The notes: generated by a model not told the origin, from the letters alone. DNA of 7,853 nt from Bacillota bacterium (GCA_012727415.1 JAAYHI010000050.1:1-7853); one strand, 5' to 3'. Counted from the first letter of the stretch, positions 1 through 6,441 are shown. Program-made: numbers and translations.

Positions 1-1095
1 ATGGGAAGGAGAGGCGGTGGCGGCGGCAGAAGTTTTGGCGATGGCGGCGGCAGAAGTTTTGGCGGCAGAAGCGGCGGAGGGTTTAGCCGTGGCGGCAGCC
101 GTCTTGGCAGCTTTGGCAGAAGCAGCAGGTCCTCAGGCAGCAGTGCAAGCGGCCGCAGCGGCGGCAGCATTTTCGGCGGCGGTTCTTCCGCAGGCAGAAG
201 CAGCGGCAGCACTTTCCGCACAGGCGGCATCTTTCGCTCACCTCACAGACCCAGCACTGTGGGCTCTGCCTGGCGCCCCTCTTACCGCCCCAGCTTCGGC
301 GGCGGCGGGTGTGGTTGCTTAACTCCTCAGTTCATTATTCTCATCGCCGTGATAATCATCCTGGTCTTTGTCTTTTCCTCTTTCCAAGGATGCCAGGGAC
401 AGCCAGATTCCGGCCACATTACTCCGTCGACCATTAAGAGAGAGCCGCTGCCTAAAGGCAGTGTCGTCGAGACAGGTTATTACACCGATAACCTCTACTG
501 GATACGAAACAAAACCGCCCTCACTTCCGGTATGCGCAATTTCTATAAGGAGACCGGAGTGCAGCCCTACCTGTATATCACCGGCGACATCAACGGCGAG
601 ACCTATCCCAGTGAAAGTGAAGTAAATGATTTCGCCTTCGCCCTCTATGACGATTTATTTTCAGATGAAGCACACCTGCTTGTCATCTTCTTCGAACCCC
701 CGATGGGCGACTATTACAGCACCTGGTACGTAGTCGGCACCCAGGCAAAAGCCGTACTCGATGATGAAGCCATGGACATTCTTCTGGATTACATCGATAA
801 GTACTACTATTATGACCACCTTTCCAATGAGGAGTTTTTCAGCAAGGCCTTTAATGACGCCGGAAAAAGAATTATGCATGTGCCAAAATCCCCCTGGATA
901 CCCACCCTAATTGTAATTGGCATTGCCATTATAATCATCATTGGATTTACCTGGTGGCGCAAAGCCGCAGAACAGAAAAAACGAGAGGCCGAAGCCACCG
1001 AGCGAATCCTCAGCACTCCTCTGGAAACCTTTGGCGACAGCCAAGCCGAAGAGTTGGGCAAAAAGTACGAAGATGACCCTGATAAACCAAATTAA
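1..1095 (+). CDS. Gly/Ser/Arg-rich two-TM membrane protein, TPM-like central domain, upstream of pspA
   Basis: This 364-residue protein of unknown function has four visible parts. Residues 1-100 are low complexity, dominated by Gly, Ser and Arg with repeated GGRSF and SGGS units, and look disordered and strongly basic. Residues 111-126 form a hydrophobic membrane segment. Residues about 155-295 form a folded acidic/aromatic domain whose pattern (LYWIRNKTALTSGM, then KETGVQPYLYITG, then an LLVIFF strand) resembles TPM/YgcG-type domains. A second membrane segment lies at 301-317, followed by a charged tail. The central domain would then be extracytoplasmic and both ends cytoplasmic (inference). 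The stop codon is 20 bp before the pspA start, so the two genes are probably cotranscribed. TPM-domain membrane proteins are known neighbours of PspA-family genes in some bacteria, which supports an envelope-stress role. The start is the first base of the window, so its ribosome binding site and any upstream extension cannot be seen. The TPM assignment is tentative. Confidence 0.85.
   Translation: MGRRGGGGGRSFGDGGGRSFGGRSGGGFSRGGSRLGSFGRSSRSSGSSASGRSGGSIFGGGSSAGRSSGSTFRTGGIFRSPHRPSTVGSAWRPSYRPSFGGGGCGCLTPQFIILIAVIIILVFVFSSFQGCQGQPDSGHITPSTIKREPLPKGSVVETGYYTDNLYWIRNKTALTSGMRNFYKETGVQPYLYITGDINGETYPSESEVNDFAFALYDDLFSDEAHLLVIFFEPPMGDYYSTWYVVGTQAKAVLDDEAMDILLDYIDKYYYYDHLSNEEFFSKAFNDAGKRIMHVPKSPWIPTLIVIGIAIIIIIGFTWWRKAAEQKKREAEATERILSTPLETFGDSQAEELGKKYEDDPDKPN
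18..64 (+). repeat. 24-bp tandem repeat coding for GGRSFG units
   Basis: Bases 18-40 and 42-64 are identical over 23 nt and offset by 24 bp, so the repeat is in frame and gives two GGRSFG units. The surrounding sequence to about base 230 continues as looser GGC/AGC-rich repeats. This looks like in-frame repeat expansion of a low-complexity tail, not a mobile or regulatory repeat. Confidence 0.8.
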
Positions 1096-1115
1096 ACCAA
1101 TAGGAGGTTAAAGAC

Positions 1116-1796
1116 ATGGGAATTCTTTCGAGATTTTCAGACATCATTTCTGCCAACATCAACGCTCTCCTGGATAAAGCAGAAGACCCCGCGAAGATGG
1201 TGGACCATTACCTGCGAAAGATGACCGAGGATCTGGCGGCGGTTAAGCGTGAAACTGCCGGCGTAATGGCAGAGGAAAGCCGGACCAAGAGACTAGTGGA
1301 AGAAAACAGCAAGGAAATATCCAAGTATGAAGAGCTGGCTAAGAAGGCATTGCTTGCAGGTAACGAGGATGACGCCCGGGTATTCCTGACCAAGAAACAA
1401 GAATATGAAGTCTTGGGTGCCAGCCTGGAAACGGCTTATGCCGCAGCCCACGAAAACGCCATCAAGATGCGGCAGCTTCACGACAAACTGGTCAAAGACA
1501 TCAACACCCTTAATAACCGCAGGCAGGCCATCAAGGCCAAAGTTGCCGTTGCCAAGACCCAGGAAAGGATCAACAAGCTGGGCGCGTCTGCCGACAAGAT
1601 TGAAGGCAGCAAGGGTGCCTTCCAGCGCATGGAGGAAAAAGCCGACAGAATGCTGGATGAGGCCAACGCTATGGCGGAGCTGGATTCTCAGCCATTGGAC
1701 GAGGCGCAGGCCCTTGAGGAAAAATACAAGACTGCTGATGTCAACGCCTCAGTAGAGGAAGAATTGGCAGCCATGAAGAAGAAGCTTGGCCTGTAA
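1116..1796 (+). CDS. pspA: PspA/IM30 family envelope stress protein
   Basis: This 226-residue protein has the usual PspA/IM30 length. It begins with the family hallmark MGILSRFSDIISANINALLD, an amphipathic helix that binds the inner membrane surface, followed by the conserved EDPAKMV turn (residues 22-28). The rest is almost wholly charged helix with heptad-like spacing (about 29-215), as expected of the ESCRT-III-like hairpin that polymerises on damaged or proton-leaky membranes. A short C-terminal helix (EELAAMKKKLGL) is present, so the protein is full length. The start is supported by AGGAGG at 1102-1107, 8 nt before the ATG. It lies 20 bp after the Gly-rich membrane protein, probably in the same transcript, and is followed by a strong terminator. 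No PspF-like or LiaRS-like regulator is visible, so what induces it is unknown. Family assignment is secure. The symbol is by family and does not claim E. coli-type regulation. Confidence 0.94.
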   Translation: MGILSRFSDIISANINALLDKAEDPAKMVDHYLRKMTEDLAAVKRETAGVMAEESRTKRLVEENSKEISKYEELAKKALLAGNEDDARVFLTKKQEYEVLGASLETAYAAAHENAIKMRQLHDKLVKDINTLNNRRQAIKAKVAVAKTQERINKLGASADKIEGSKGAFQRMEEKADRMLDEANAMAELDSQPLDEAQALEEKYKTADVNASVEEELAAMKKKLGL

Positions 1797-1800
1797 CATG

Positions 1801-1836
1801 AAAAACACCTGGACCGAATCCGGACCAGGTGTTTTT
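1801..1836. terminator. Bidirectional intrinsic terminator between convergent pspA and thrS
   Basis: A 12-bp perfect stem (1801-1812 with 1825-1836, AAAAACACCTGG) is continued by a mismatch and a 3-bp inner stem around an AATC loop. The A/T ends supply a U-run in both transcripts. It begins 4 bp after the pspA stop and ends 2 bp from the thrS stop codon, so one hairpin serves both converging units. Confidence 0.93.
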
Positions 1837-1838
1837 AT

Positions 1839-3749
1839 TTAATTCAGTTGCCGGGTTCTTATCTCCTCCAGCACCCGTTGCTGGAACTGGGCGATGTCCA
1901 CCTGCCCCACATCTCCTTCGCTGCGGGTGCGGAGGGCAGCCTTGCCGGCCTCCACTTCCTTGTCTCCCGCTATCAGCATGTAGGGCACTTTCTCTCCTTG
2001 CGCCTGGCGAATTTTGTAGCCAATCTTCTCATTGCGCAAGTCCACTTCAACCCTTATTCCGGCAGCCTCCAATCTTTGTGCTAATTCCTTGCAGTATTGG
2101 TGGTGACGGTCGGCAATGGGCAGTATTTTTACCTGGACCGGTGACAGCCATACCGGGAATGCCCCGGCAAAATGCTCGATGAGAATTCCCAGGAAACGGT
2201 CGATGGCACCGTAAGCTACCCGATGCACCATAACGGGGCGATGTTTTTGGCCATCCTCCCCGATATAGGTCAGGTCAAAGCGCTCGGGCATCTGAAAGTC
2301 CAGCTGAATAGTGGCACATTGCCAGCTGCGTTTGAGGCAGTCGCGGACATGGAAATCTATTTTGGGACCGTAAAAAGCACCATCCCCGGGATTGAGCTTG
2401 TAATCTATCCCCTTGTTTTCGAGAACCCGAATGAGAGCCTGGGTGGCAATCTCCCATTGTTCTTCGGAACCCATGGATTTCTCCGGCCGGGTACTGATCT
2501 CCAGGCGGTATTCCAGGCCAAAGACTTTGTACAGGCGATCCACCAGGTCGATGACGCCGCTGATTTCCTGCTCAATTTGACTGGGGAGCATGAAGATATG
2601 GGCGTCGTCCTGGGTAAAGGCTCTGACCCGCATGAGGCCGTGGAGGACCCCTGACTGCTCATGGCGATGAACCAGACCCAGTTCAGCTGTGCGCAAAGGC
2701 AATTCCCGGTAAGAACGATGCTGGGTCAGGTACCAAAGCATTGCCCCGGGGCAGTTCATGGGTTTCAAGGCAAAGGTTGTGTCATCTACTTCGGTGAAAT
2801 ACATGTTTTCGGCATAATTGTCCCAGTGCCCCGACTGCTCCCACAGGCGTCTGTTGAGAATCTGCGGAGTGCGGATTTCCATATAGCCGTCCCTGGCATG
2901 CTCTTCCCGCCACAGTTTCAATAATTCATTCCAGATGATGACGCCCTTGGGATGGTAGAAGGGCATTCCTGGCCCGGCCTCATTAATGGAGAACAGGTCT
3001 AACTCCCGGCCAAGTTTGCGGTGGTCCCGCTTCCTGGCTTCCTCAAGCAACCGCAAATGTTCTTCCAGCTGACTTTGCTTGGCAAAGGAAGTTCCGTACA
3101 CCCGCTGGAGCATGACATTGTTCTCATCGCCCCGCCAATATGCGCCGGCAACACTGGTCAGCTGAAAGGCCCTGATTCTGCCGGTGCTGCCCACGTGAGG
3201 GCCAGCACATAGATCCAGGAAATCTCCTTGCCGATAACAGCTAATTTCTGCATCTGCAGGCAATTCTTTTATCAGTTCAACCTTGTAATCCTCACCCATG
3301 TCAGCAAACAGCTTAATGGCTTCTTCACGGCTTAAAACCATACGCTCAATGGGCAAATCTTCCTTGACGAGTTCCTCCATCCGCTTCTGAATTTTTCCCA
3401 AATCTTCAGGTGTCAAGGGTTCGCCCAAATCAAAGTCGTAATAAAAACCATCTTCAATTGCCGGCCCTATGGCTAATTTGACATGGGGATACAGTTCGCG
3501 AACAGCCTGGGCCATCAGGTGAGCGGTGCTGTGCCTGTAAACATCGCGGGCCTCGGGATCCTCAAAGTCAAGAAGTTCCAGTTCAGCCTCTTCAGGCATT
3601 ACCCGGTTGATATCCCAGAGAGCGCCGTTGACTTTCGCCACAACCGTTTCTTTGGCCAAACGTTTGCTTAAGTCTAAGGCAACCTGCAGGGGTGTGACCG
3701 GTTGAGGGTATTCCCGCCTGCTGCCGTCTTTTAAAATAACCACTGCCAT
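1839..3749 (-). CDS. thrS: Threonyl-tRNA synthetase
   Basis: This cytoplasmic class II aminoacyl-tRNA synthetase charges tRNA-Thr with threonine. The 636 residues match the usual bacterial ThrRS length and order. A TGS domain occupies about 1-62. The editing domain, which removes mis-attached serine, spans about 65-225 with H73/H77 (HSTAH) and C181/H185 (CAGPH). The catalytic core runs about 245-530 and the anticodon-binding domain about 535-636. The zinc ligands that recognise threonine are present as C333 (MNCPG), H384 (DAHIF) and H509 (VHR). Class II motif 2 lies around RHEQSG (362-367) and the motif 3 arginine is R518. Both active sites look intact. The start is fixed by AGGAGG (3757-3762 on the complement), 7 nt from the ATG. 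The gene is transcribed alone from its own promoter through a T-box leader and ends at a bidirectional terminator. Confidence 0.98.
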   Translation of the reverse strand: MAVVILKDGSRREYPQPVTPLQVALDLSKRLAKETVVAKVNGALWDINRVMPEEAELELLDFEDPEARDVYRHSTAHLMAQAVRELYPHVKLAIGPAIEDGFYYDFDLGEPLTPEDLGKIQKRMEELVKEDLPIERMVLSREEAIKLFADMGEDYKVELIKELPADAEISCYRQGDFLDLCAGPHVGSTGRIRAFQLTSVAGAYWRGDENNVMLQRVYGTSFAKQSQLEEHLRLLEEARKRDHRKLGRELDLFSINEAGPGMPFYHPKGVIIWNELLKLWREEHARDGYMEIRTPQILNRRLWEQSGHWDNYAENMYFTEVDDTTFALKPMNCPGAMLWYLTQHRSYRELPLRTAELGLVHRHEQSGVLHGLMRVRAFTQDDAHIFMLPSQIEQEISGVIDLVDRLYKVFGLEYRLEISTRPEKSMGSEEQWEIATQALIRVLENKGIDYKLNPGDGAFYGPKIDFHVRDCLKRSWQCATIQLDFQMPERFDLTYIGEDGQKHRPVMVHRVAYGAIDRFLGILIEHFAGAFPVWLSPVQVKILPIADRHHQYCKELAQRLEAAGIRVEVDLRNEKIGYKIRQAQGEKVPYMLIAGDKEVEAGKAALRTRSEGDVGQVDIAQFQQRVLEEIRTRQLN

Positions 3750-3760
3750 ATCAATTCCTC

Positions 3761-3991
3761 CTAAAAAATAAAATCATCCTGTCCCCATGGGACGGATGAT
3801 GTAATCCGCGGTTCCACCCAAGTTGGAGGCAAGCCTCCCCCTCATTAAGGCGATAACGGCGCCAGTCCGGCAGAAGTTCGCTTCTGCAGCTCAGAGGTGG
3901 TAAGCCTTGACCCTTTCGGAGGAAACTCGCAGCCTTTGTTTCCCTCTCTGACCGAAATGCGACAAAGCTCTTGTCCCCGTCACAGCTATTA
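3761..3991 (-). promoter_or_regulatory. T-box riboswitch (threonine specifier) in the thrS leader
   Basis: This RNA leader senses uncharged tRNA-Thr and allows thrS transcription when threonine charging is low. On the minus strand the T-box core TGGGTGGAACCGCG is at 3820-3807. Stem I can be folded by eye: lower helix CGGGG/CTCTG, a specifier loop with ACC at 3901-3899, then AGCTTTG/CAAGGCT, TTTCGG/CCGAAA, an AGAGAG bulge, and apical helix GGAAAC/GTTTCC (3943-3938 with 3926-3921) closing a loop that contains GGCTGCGAG. A stem II hairpin lies at 3887-3870 (GCAGAAG/CTTCTGC) and a stem III hairpin at 3838-3825 (GGAGGC/GCCTCC). The specifier ACC is a threonine codon followed by A, which would pair with a GGU anticodon. 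This agrees with the downstream gene. The 5' boundary is the predicted transcription start. Confidence 0.95.
3763..3800 (-). terminator. T-box attenuator terminator of thrS
   Basis: On the minus strand ATCATCC-GTCCC pairs with GGGAC-(A bulge)-GGATGAT around an ATG loop (3800-3773), followed by a run of U broken by one A (3772-3763). Its 5' arm immediately follows the T-box core, so base pairing of that region in the antiterminator excludes this hairpin. The thrS ribosome binding site begins right after the U-run. Confidence 0.92.
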
Positions 3992-3997
3992 TTTCGG

Positions 3998-4026
3998 ATT
4001 ATACCCGATTGAAAAAAAGATGTCAA
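3998..4026 (-). promoter_or_regulatory. Perfect-consensus sigma-A promoter of thrS
   Basis: The minus strand shows TTGACA (4026-4021), a 17-bp spacer, and TATAAT (4003-3998), a full consensus match at optimal spacing. The predicted start is about 3991, just before stem I of the T-box. The TGA inside TTGACA is the stop codon of the upstream DUF445 gene. Constitutively strong initiation with control left to the T-box attenuator is the expected logic. Confidence 0.93.
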
Positions 4027-4616
4027 ACAAAGTATACGACGGCGGCCTGGACCAGCCCAATCAATGCCCCTAATACTCCACCCATTACCTCAATGAGTTT
4101 CAATTCCTTCCCGGCCACTGAATAGACAATGGCTTCAAGATAGTCCCAGTCCATAGCATTCAGCTCATCTGCCACCAGCTGAGCTATGTCCACGGAAGAC
4201 AATACCCGATTGACCATCTCCGGACCTTCGTCAGCCAACAGGCTCCTGACTTCCCGGTTAACAGCCTTAGCGACTTGCTGGGCAACTGCTGCCCGCAAGG
4301 CCCTGGGAAAAGGCCTGAGCACCGGAAATGATGCCACCCGCCTGGCAACAGTCTCCCCCGCCAGTTCAGCCATATTCCTGCGTATATCCGGAGTGCTAAG
4401 GGCAGCTGCTATTTGATCCTGGGGCAGCAATTCCCTGGACACTACTTCCCCCACCGCCACGGCCAACTCATGCCTACGACGGGGAATGACTCCCTGGATT
4501 CTAAAAGTTCCAATCCGCCAGGGATTGCGGGGTCGAAACAGGAACTTAATAGCCAGGTAATTTGTCACCCAGCCGATGGCGCCTCCCAACAAAGGAAAAA
4601 TGATAAAATAATACAC
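4023..4616 (-). CDS. Small DUF445 family membrane protein
   Basis: This 197-residue protein belongs to DUF445 (YheB/YjiN-like), whose biochemical role is unknown. The hallmark is the N-terminal membrane segment with GWVTNYLAIKFLFRP (residues 15-29), followed by the conserved IQGVIPRRRHELA (40-52). A long, mostly helical soluble middle (about 53-165) leads to a C-terminal segment, KELKLIEVMGGVLGALIG, that is membrane-embedded. It resembles a single-module version; many family members are about twice this length. The start is GTG at 4616-4614: in-frame TAG and TGA codons lie seven and six codons upstream, and AAGGG precedes it by about 11 nt. It follows ytxC by 53 bp with no terminator, so the two are probably cotranscribed, and its stop codon lies inside the -35 box of thrS. 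A link to sporulation is inferred from the neighbour only. Confidence 0.9.
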   Translation of the reverse strand: MYYFIIFPLLGGAIGWVTNYLAIKFLFRPRNPWRIGTFRIQGVIPRRRHELAVAVGEVVSRELLPQDQIAAALSTPDIRRNMAELAGETVARRVASFPVLRPFPRALRAAVAQQVAKAVNREVRSLLADEGPEMVNRVLSSVDIAQLVADELNAMDWDYLEAIVYSVAGKELKLIEVMGGVLGALIGLVQAAVVYFV

Positions 4617-4654
4617 CGGTGCATCATCCCTTCACTAAGATTTTACACCGGTGC
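4612..4654. repeat. Paired 11-bp repeats TACACCGGTGC around the DUF445 start
   Basis: Identical 11-mers TACACCGGTGC lie at 4612-4622 and 4644-4654, 32 bp apart start to start (about three helical turns). Each contains the perfect 8-bp palindrome CACCGGTG. The first contains the GTG start of the DUF445 gene and the second lies in the ytxC-DUF445 intergenic gap. The arrangement could be a two-site operator or an RNA element. No function is shown. Confidence 0.6.
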
Positions 4655-4669
4655 CGCTGGATAAGCAAT

Positions 4670-5494
4670 TTATTTTCCGTGGCAATAATCACAGCCAAAA
4701 CACAACTTAACCCTGCCGTCAAAAATATGCTGAATTGTGGCGACCAGCTCGTTATCGCCGCTAAAGTTGTTAATATGAACGACGACGTAATTGGGGGCTG
4801 CGGTAACCAAAGTGCTGACGATGGCGTCTGCCCCCTCAATGTCCTGGTCCTTTTCCTTGTGCAGCACTTTGTACTTATTGTCGCAAAGGAGCGTACCCTC
4901 ATCAATGCGCATGAGGTGCATTTCCGGAAACCGGGGCTGCTGAATTTCCACGAAGTACCTGAGAAGGTTGATGAAATCCTGATATTCCTTCTCAATCATC
5001 AGGTCATCGGCGCTTTGGTTAATTAAGTTCAGCAACTCCCGCTGATAATCCTGGAGCCGAAAGCGGATAAAACCTTCTATATTTATTTGATCCTGCTTTT
5101 GCAAAAAATCTTCCAGGTGGCGGAGGATGCTGCGCCGCCGGCTTTCTCCTGTCAACATCTCCTCCCGGGCCAGGCGCTGGCGCACATTATTGGTAATCTG
5201 TTGCCTTTCCTTTTCACCCAGGTGAGGGTGATGAAGGATGGCTATCTTTTCCAGGAGAACAGGCTCGACTTCACTGATAATATAATCCGCAATTACCTGA
5301 GCGGCTAGATGCCGCAAATCCCCTGCCTTGTCATCGTTGATCACTTTGCAATCCCATATAGTAACAGTGCCCTTGCAGGTCTCGCTGAATTCCTGGAGCA
5401 AACCGCTCTTCTGCCAGGACTCTACTTGCTTAAGTAGGCATCTGCGCAATGTTTCAGGGTTAGTATTTTCTGTTTCAATACAAATTGCCTCCAT
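4670..5494 (-). CDS. ytxC: Putative sporulation protein YtxC
   Basis: This 274-residue cytoplasmic protein has no signal peptide or membrane segment and matches the YtxC family found in endospore formers. The most recognisable stretch is residues about 139-187: EGFIRFRLQDYQRELL, then EKEYQDFINLLRYFVEIQQP. The N-terminal part (1-90) is mixed alpha/beta and the middle is charged helix. The C-terminal 35 residues contain a strand-rich stretch (NYVVVHINNFSG) ending in CFGCDYCHGK, a CxxCxxCH cluster (C265, C268, C271, H272) suggesting metal or redox chemistry. In Bacillus ytxC is near thrS, and here it is two genes upstream. The ATG start follows a purine-rich AAGGGGGG site by about 7 nt. A mother-cell-like -10 element lies upstream. 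The molecular function of YtxC is not established; the family call is confident. Confidence 0.88.
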   Translation of the reverse strand: MEAICIETENTNPETLRRCLLKQVESWQKSGLLQEFSETCKGTVTIWDCKVINDDKAGDLRHLAAQVIADYIISEVEPVLLEKIAILHHPHLGEKERQQITNNVRQRLAREEMLTGESRRRSILRHLEDFLQKQDQINIEGFIRFRLQDYQRELLNLINQSADDLMIEKEYQDFINLLRYFVEIQQPRFPEMHLMRIDEGTLLCDNKYKVLHKEKDQDIEGADAIVSTLVTAAPNYVVVHINNFSGDNELVATIQHIFDGRVKLCFGCDYCHGK

Positions 5495-5524
5495 GACTAT
5501 CCCCCCTTACATTCAGGTCATAAA

Positions 5525-5533
5525 TAGTATATG
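5525..5533 (-). promoter_or_regulatory. Candidate sporulation sigma (sigma-K/E-like) -10 element of ytxC
   Basis: The minus strand reads CATATACTA, fitting the sigma-K -10 pattern CATANNNTA and matching the sigma-E pattern CATACANT at all but one fixed position. It sits 30 nt before the ytxC ATG, a sensible distance. No convincing -35 of either class is visible. A sigma-A reading (TATACT) also lacks a -35. The call rests on one short motif and on the sporulation family of the gene. Confidence 0.4.
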
Positions 5534-5573
5534 CAATGGGGGATGTCTTAATTGAACCAAGACAAGACTGATT

Positions 5574-6392
5574 TTATCCAAATCCTGGCGGTGTAAATCC
5601 TTCGAAAATTACGTTGTCAAAGATTTCCCTGGCCCCGATATATTCATCCACGTCTTTGGCTGTCCAGGCCAACAGGTATAAGCCTTTTTGCCGCAGTCTG
5701 CGCGCAAACCATTTTGGCAGCGCTCCACACGCATAGGAGACAAAGACGGGACGACTTATAAAGTTAAGGAGTAAGTACTTTAATAAGAAAACCTTGATGG
5801 GGGCCAAATCGTCACCTTTAAAAGAACTGGACAACTGTCCCCGAATAAAATCAGGGGCTGCATCGCGAACATAGCGCAGGACGAAGGGGTTAAAGGATTG
5901 AAGGGCAAAATCTCCGTCATAGCCCCGCAGGTCCTCAATCACTGCTTGTTCCAGGGGTCCGACTTTGCCTTCGTTTTTTATTTCTACCAACAAGGGAACT
6001 TGTCCCCCGACCAGGTCAAGGACCTCCGTAAGCAGGGGGATGCGCTGCTCGGTCCCTGCCAGCCTTAACTCCTGCAATTGCGCCCAGGTCAGATCCTTCA
6101 ATTCCTTGTCGAGGCCAGTCATTCGCTTCAAGTTATAATCGTGAAAAACAACTACTCGCCCGTCGGCAGACAAATGCACATCAATTTCAATCCCGTAGCC
6201 AGCCTCAATTGCTTTCTGAATGGCGGCCAGTGAGTTTTCCGGAGCCGCAGAATCGTGAAGCCCTCTGTGGGCGAAAGGAACCTCTGCCAGCCAGGCAAAG
6301 CTCCCCCTGTTTTTTAATCTGGGCCCGGGATTAATAAAAATAACAAGTGCCACAGCCAGGATAAGGCCTGCTGGAATCAATATGTACACCAT
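5574..6392 (-). CDS. Membrane-anchored glycerophosphodiester phosphodiesterase
   Basis: This 272-residue GDPD-family enzyme hydrolyses glycerophosphodiesters to glycerol-3-phosphate and an alcohol. It begins with an uncleaved-looking membrane segment (residues 3-20) followed by a basic linker, so the catalytic domain is tethered to the membrane; which face it occupies is not certain. The catalytic residues are all present: H42-R43 (AHRG), the PENSLAAI helix (51-58), E69 and D71 (EIDVHLS), H84-D85 (FHDYNL), E137 (VEIK), Q165 (LQSF) and W243 (LAWT). The domain ends with the usual IFEGFTP. Length is normal for the family. The ATG is supported by GAGG (6404-6401 on the complement), 8 nt upstream. 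It appears to be a single-gene unit. It lies 79 bp from ytxC, and no convincing terminator separates them, so read-through into ytxC is possible. Substrate specificity, for example phospholipid headgroups or teichoic acid, cannot be told from sequence. Confidence 0.94.
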   Translation of the reverse strand: MVYILIPAGLILAVALVIFINPGPRLKNRGSFAWLAEVPFAHRGLHDSAAPENSLAAIQKAIEAGYGIEIDVHLSADGRVVVFHDYNLKRMTGLDKELKDLTWAQLQELRLAGTEQRIPLLTEVLDLVGGQVPLLVEIKNEGKVGPLEQAVIEDLRGYDGDFALQSFNPFVLRYVRDAAPDFIRGQLSSSFKGDDLAPIKVFLLKYLLLNFISRPVFVSYACGALPKWFARRLRQKGLYLLAWTAKDVDEYIGAREIFDNVIFEGFTPPGFG

Positions 6393-6412
6393 AGTATCAA
6401 CCTCATTTTTAA

Positions 6413-6441
6413 ATTATATCTTTAAATATCTTAGCAAAAAA
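6413..6441 (-). promoter_or_regulatory. Possible GDPD promoter (good -10, poor -35)
   Basis: The minus strand has a perfect TATAAT at 6418-6413, 20 nt before the ATG. At 17-bp spacing the -35 position holds only T residues (6441-6436). The implied leader is very short and the region is AT-rich, so this is a weak call. Read-through past the tRNA terminator is the alternative source of transcript. Confidence 0.4.

Noticed and set aside
17..322. Alanine-rich 101-residue open frame overlapping the Gly-rich gene (+2 frame)
   Set aside because: It is the frame-shifted reading of GGC/AGC-rich repeats. It has no ribosome site of its own, and the other frame continues into clear membrane and folded domains.
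1829..3671. Plus-strand open frames antisense to thrS, including one of 160 residues
   Set aside because: thrS covers the region with all domains and catalytic residues intact; these are shadows of its codon bias.
3751..4026. 91-residue minus-strand open frame upstream of thrS
   Set aside because: It lies entirely on the T-box leader and promoter, whose RNA structures explain the sequence. The translation has no family resemblance.
4686..4700. CxxCH in YtxC read as a cytochrome c haem site
   Set aside because: The protein has no signal peptide or membrane anchor, so haem c attachment outside the membrane is unlikely. A metal site is the better reading.
4624..4995. 123-residue minus-strand frame inside ytxC
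   Set aside because: It is an alternate frame of ytxC. The YtxC family match is in the other frame.
4186..5026. Plus-strand open frames antisense to DUF445 and ytxC (76, 83 and 135 residues)
   Set aside because: They lack ribosome sites and recognisable motifs and overlap well-supported minus-strand genes.
5544..5564. Inverted repeat TGTCTT-N9-AAGACA considered as the GDPD terminator
   Set aside because: The 6-bp stem is weak, the loop is long, and no U-run follows on the minus strand. It is kept only as a possible protein-binding site.
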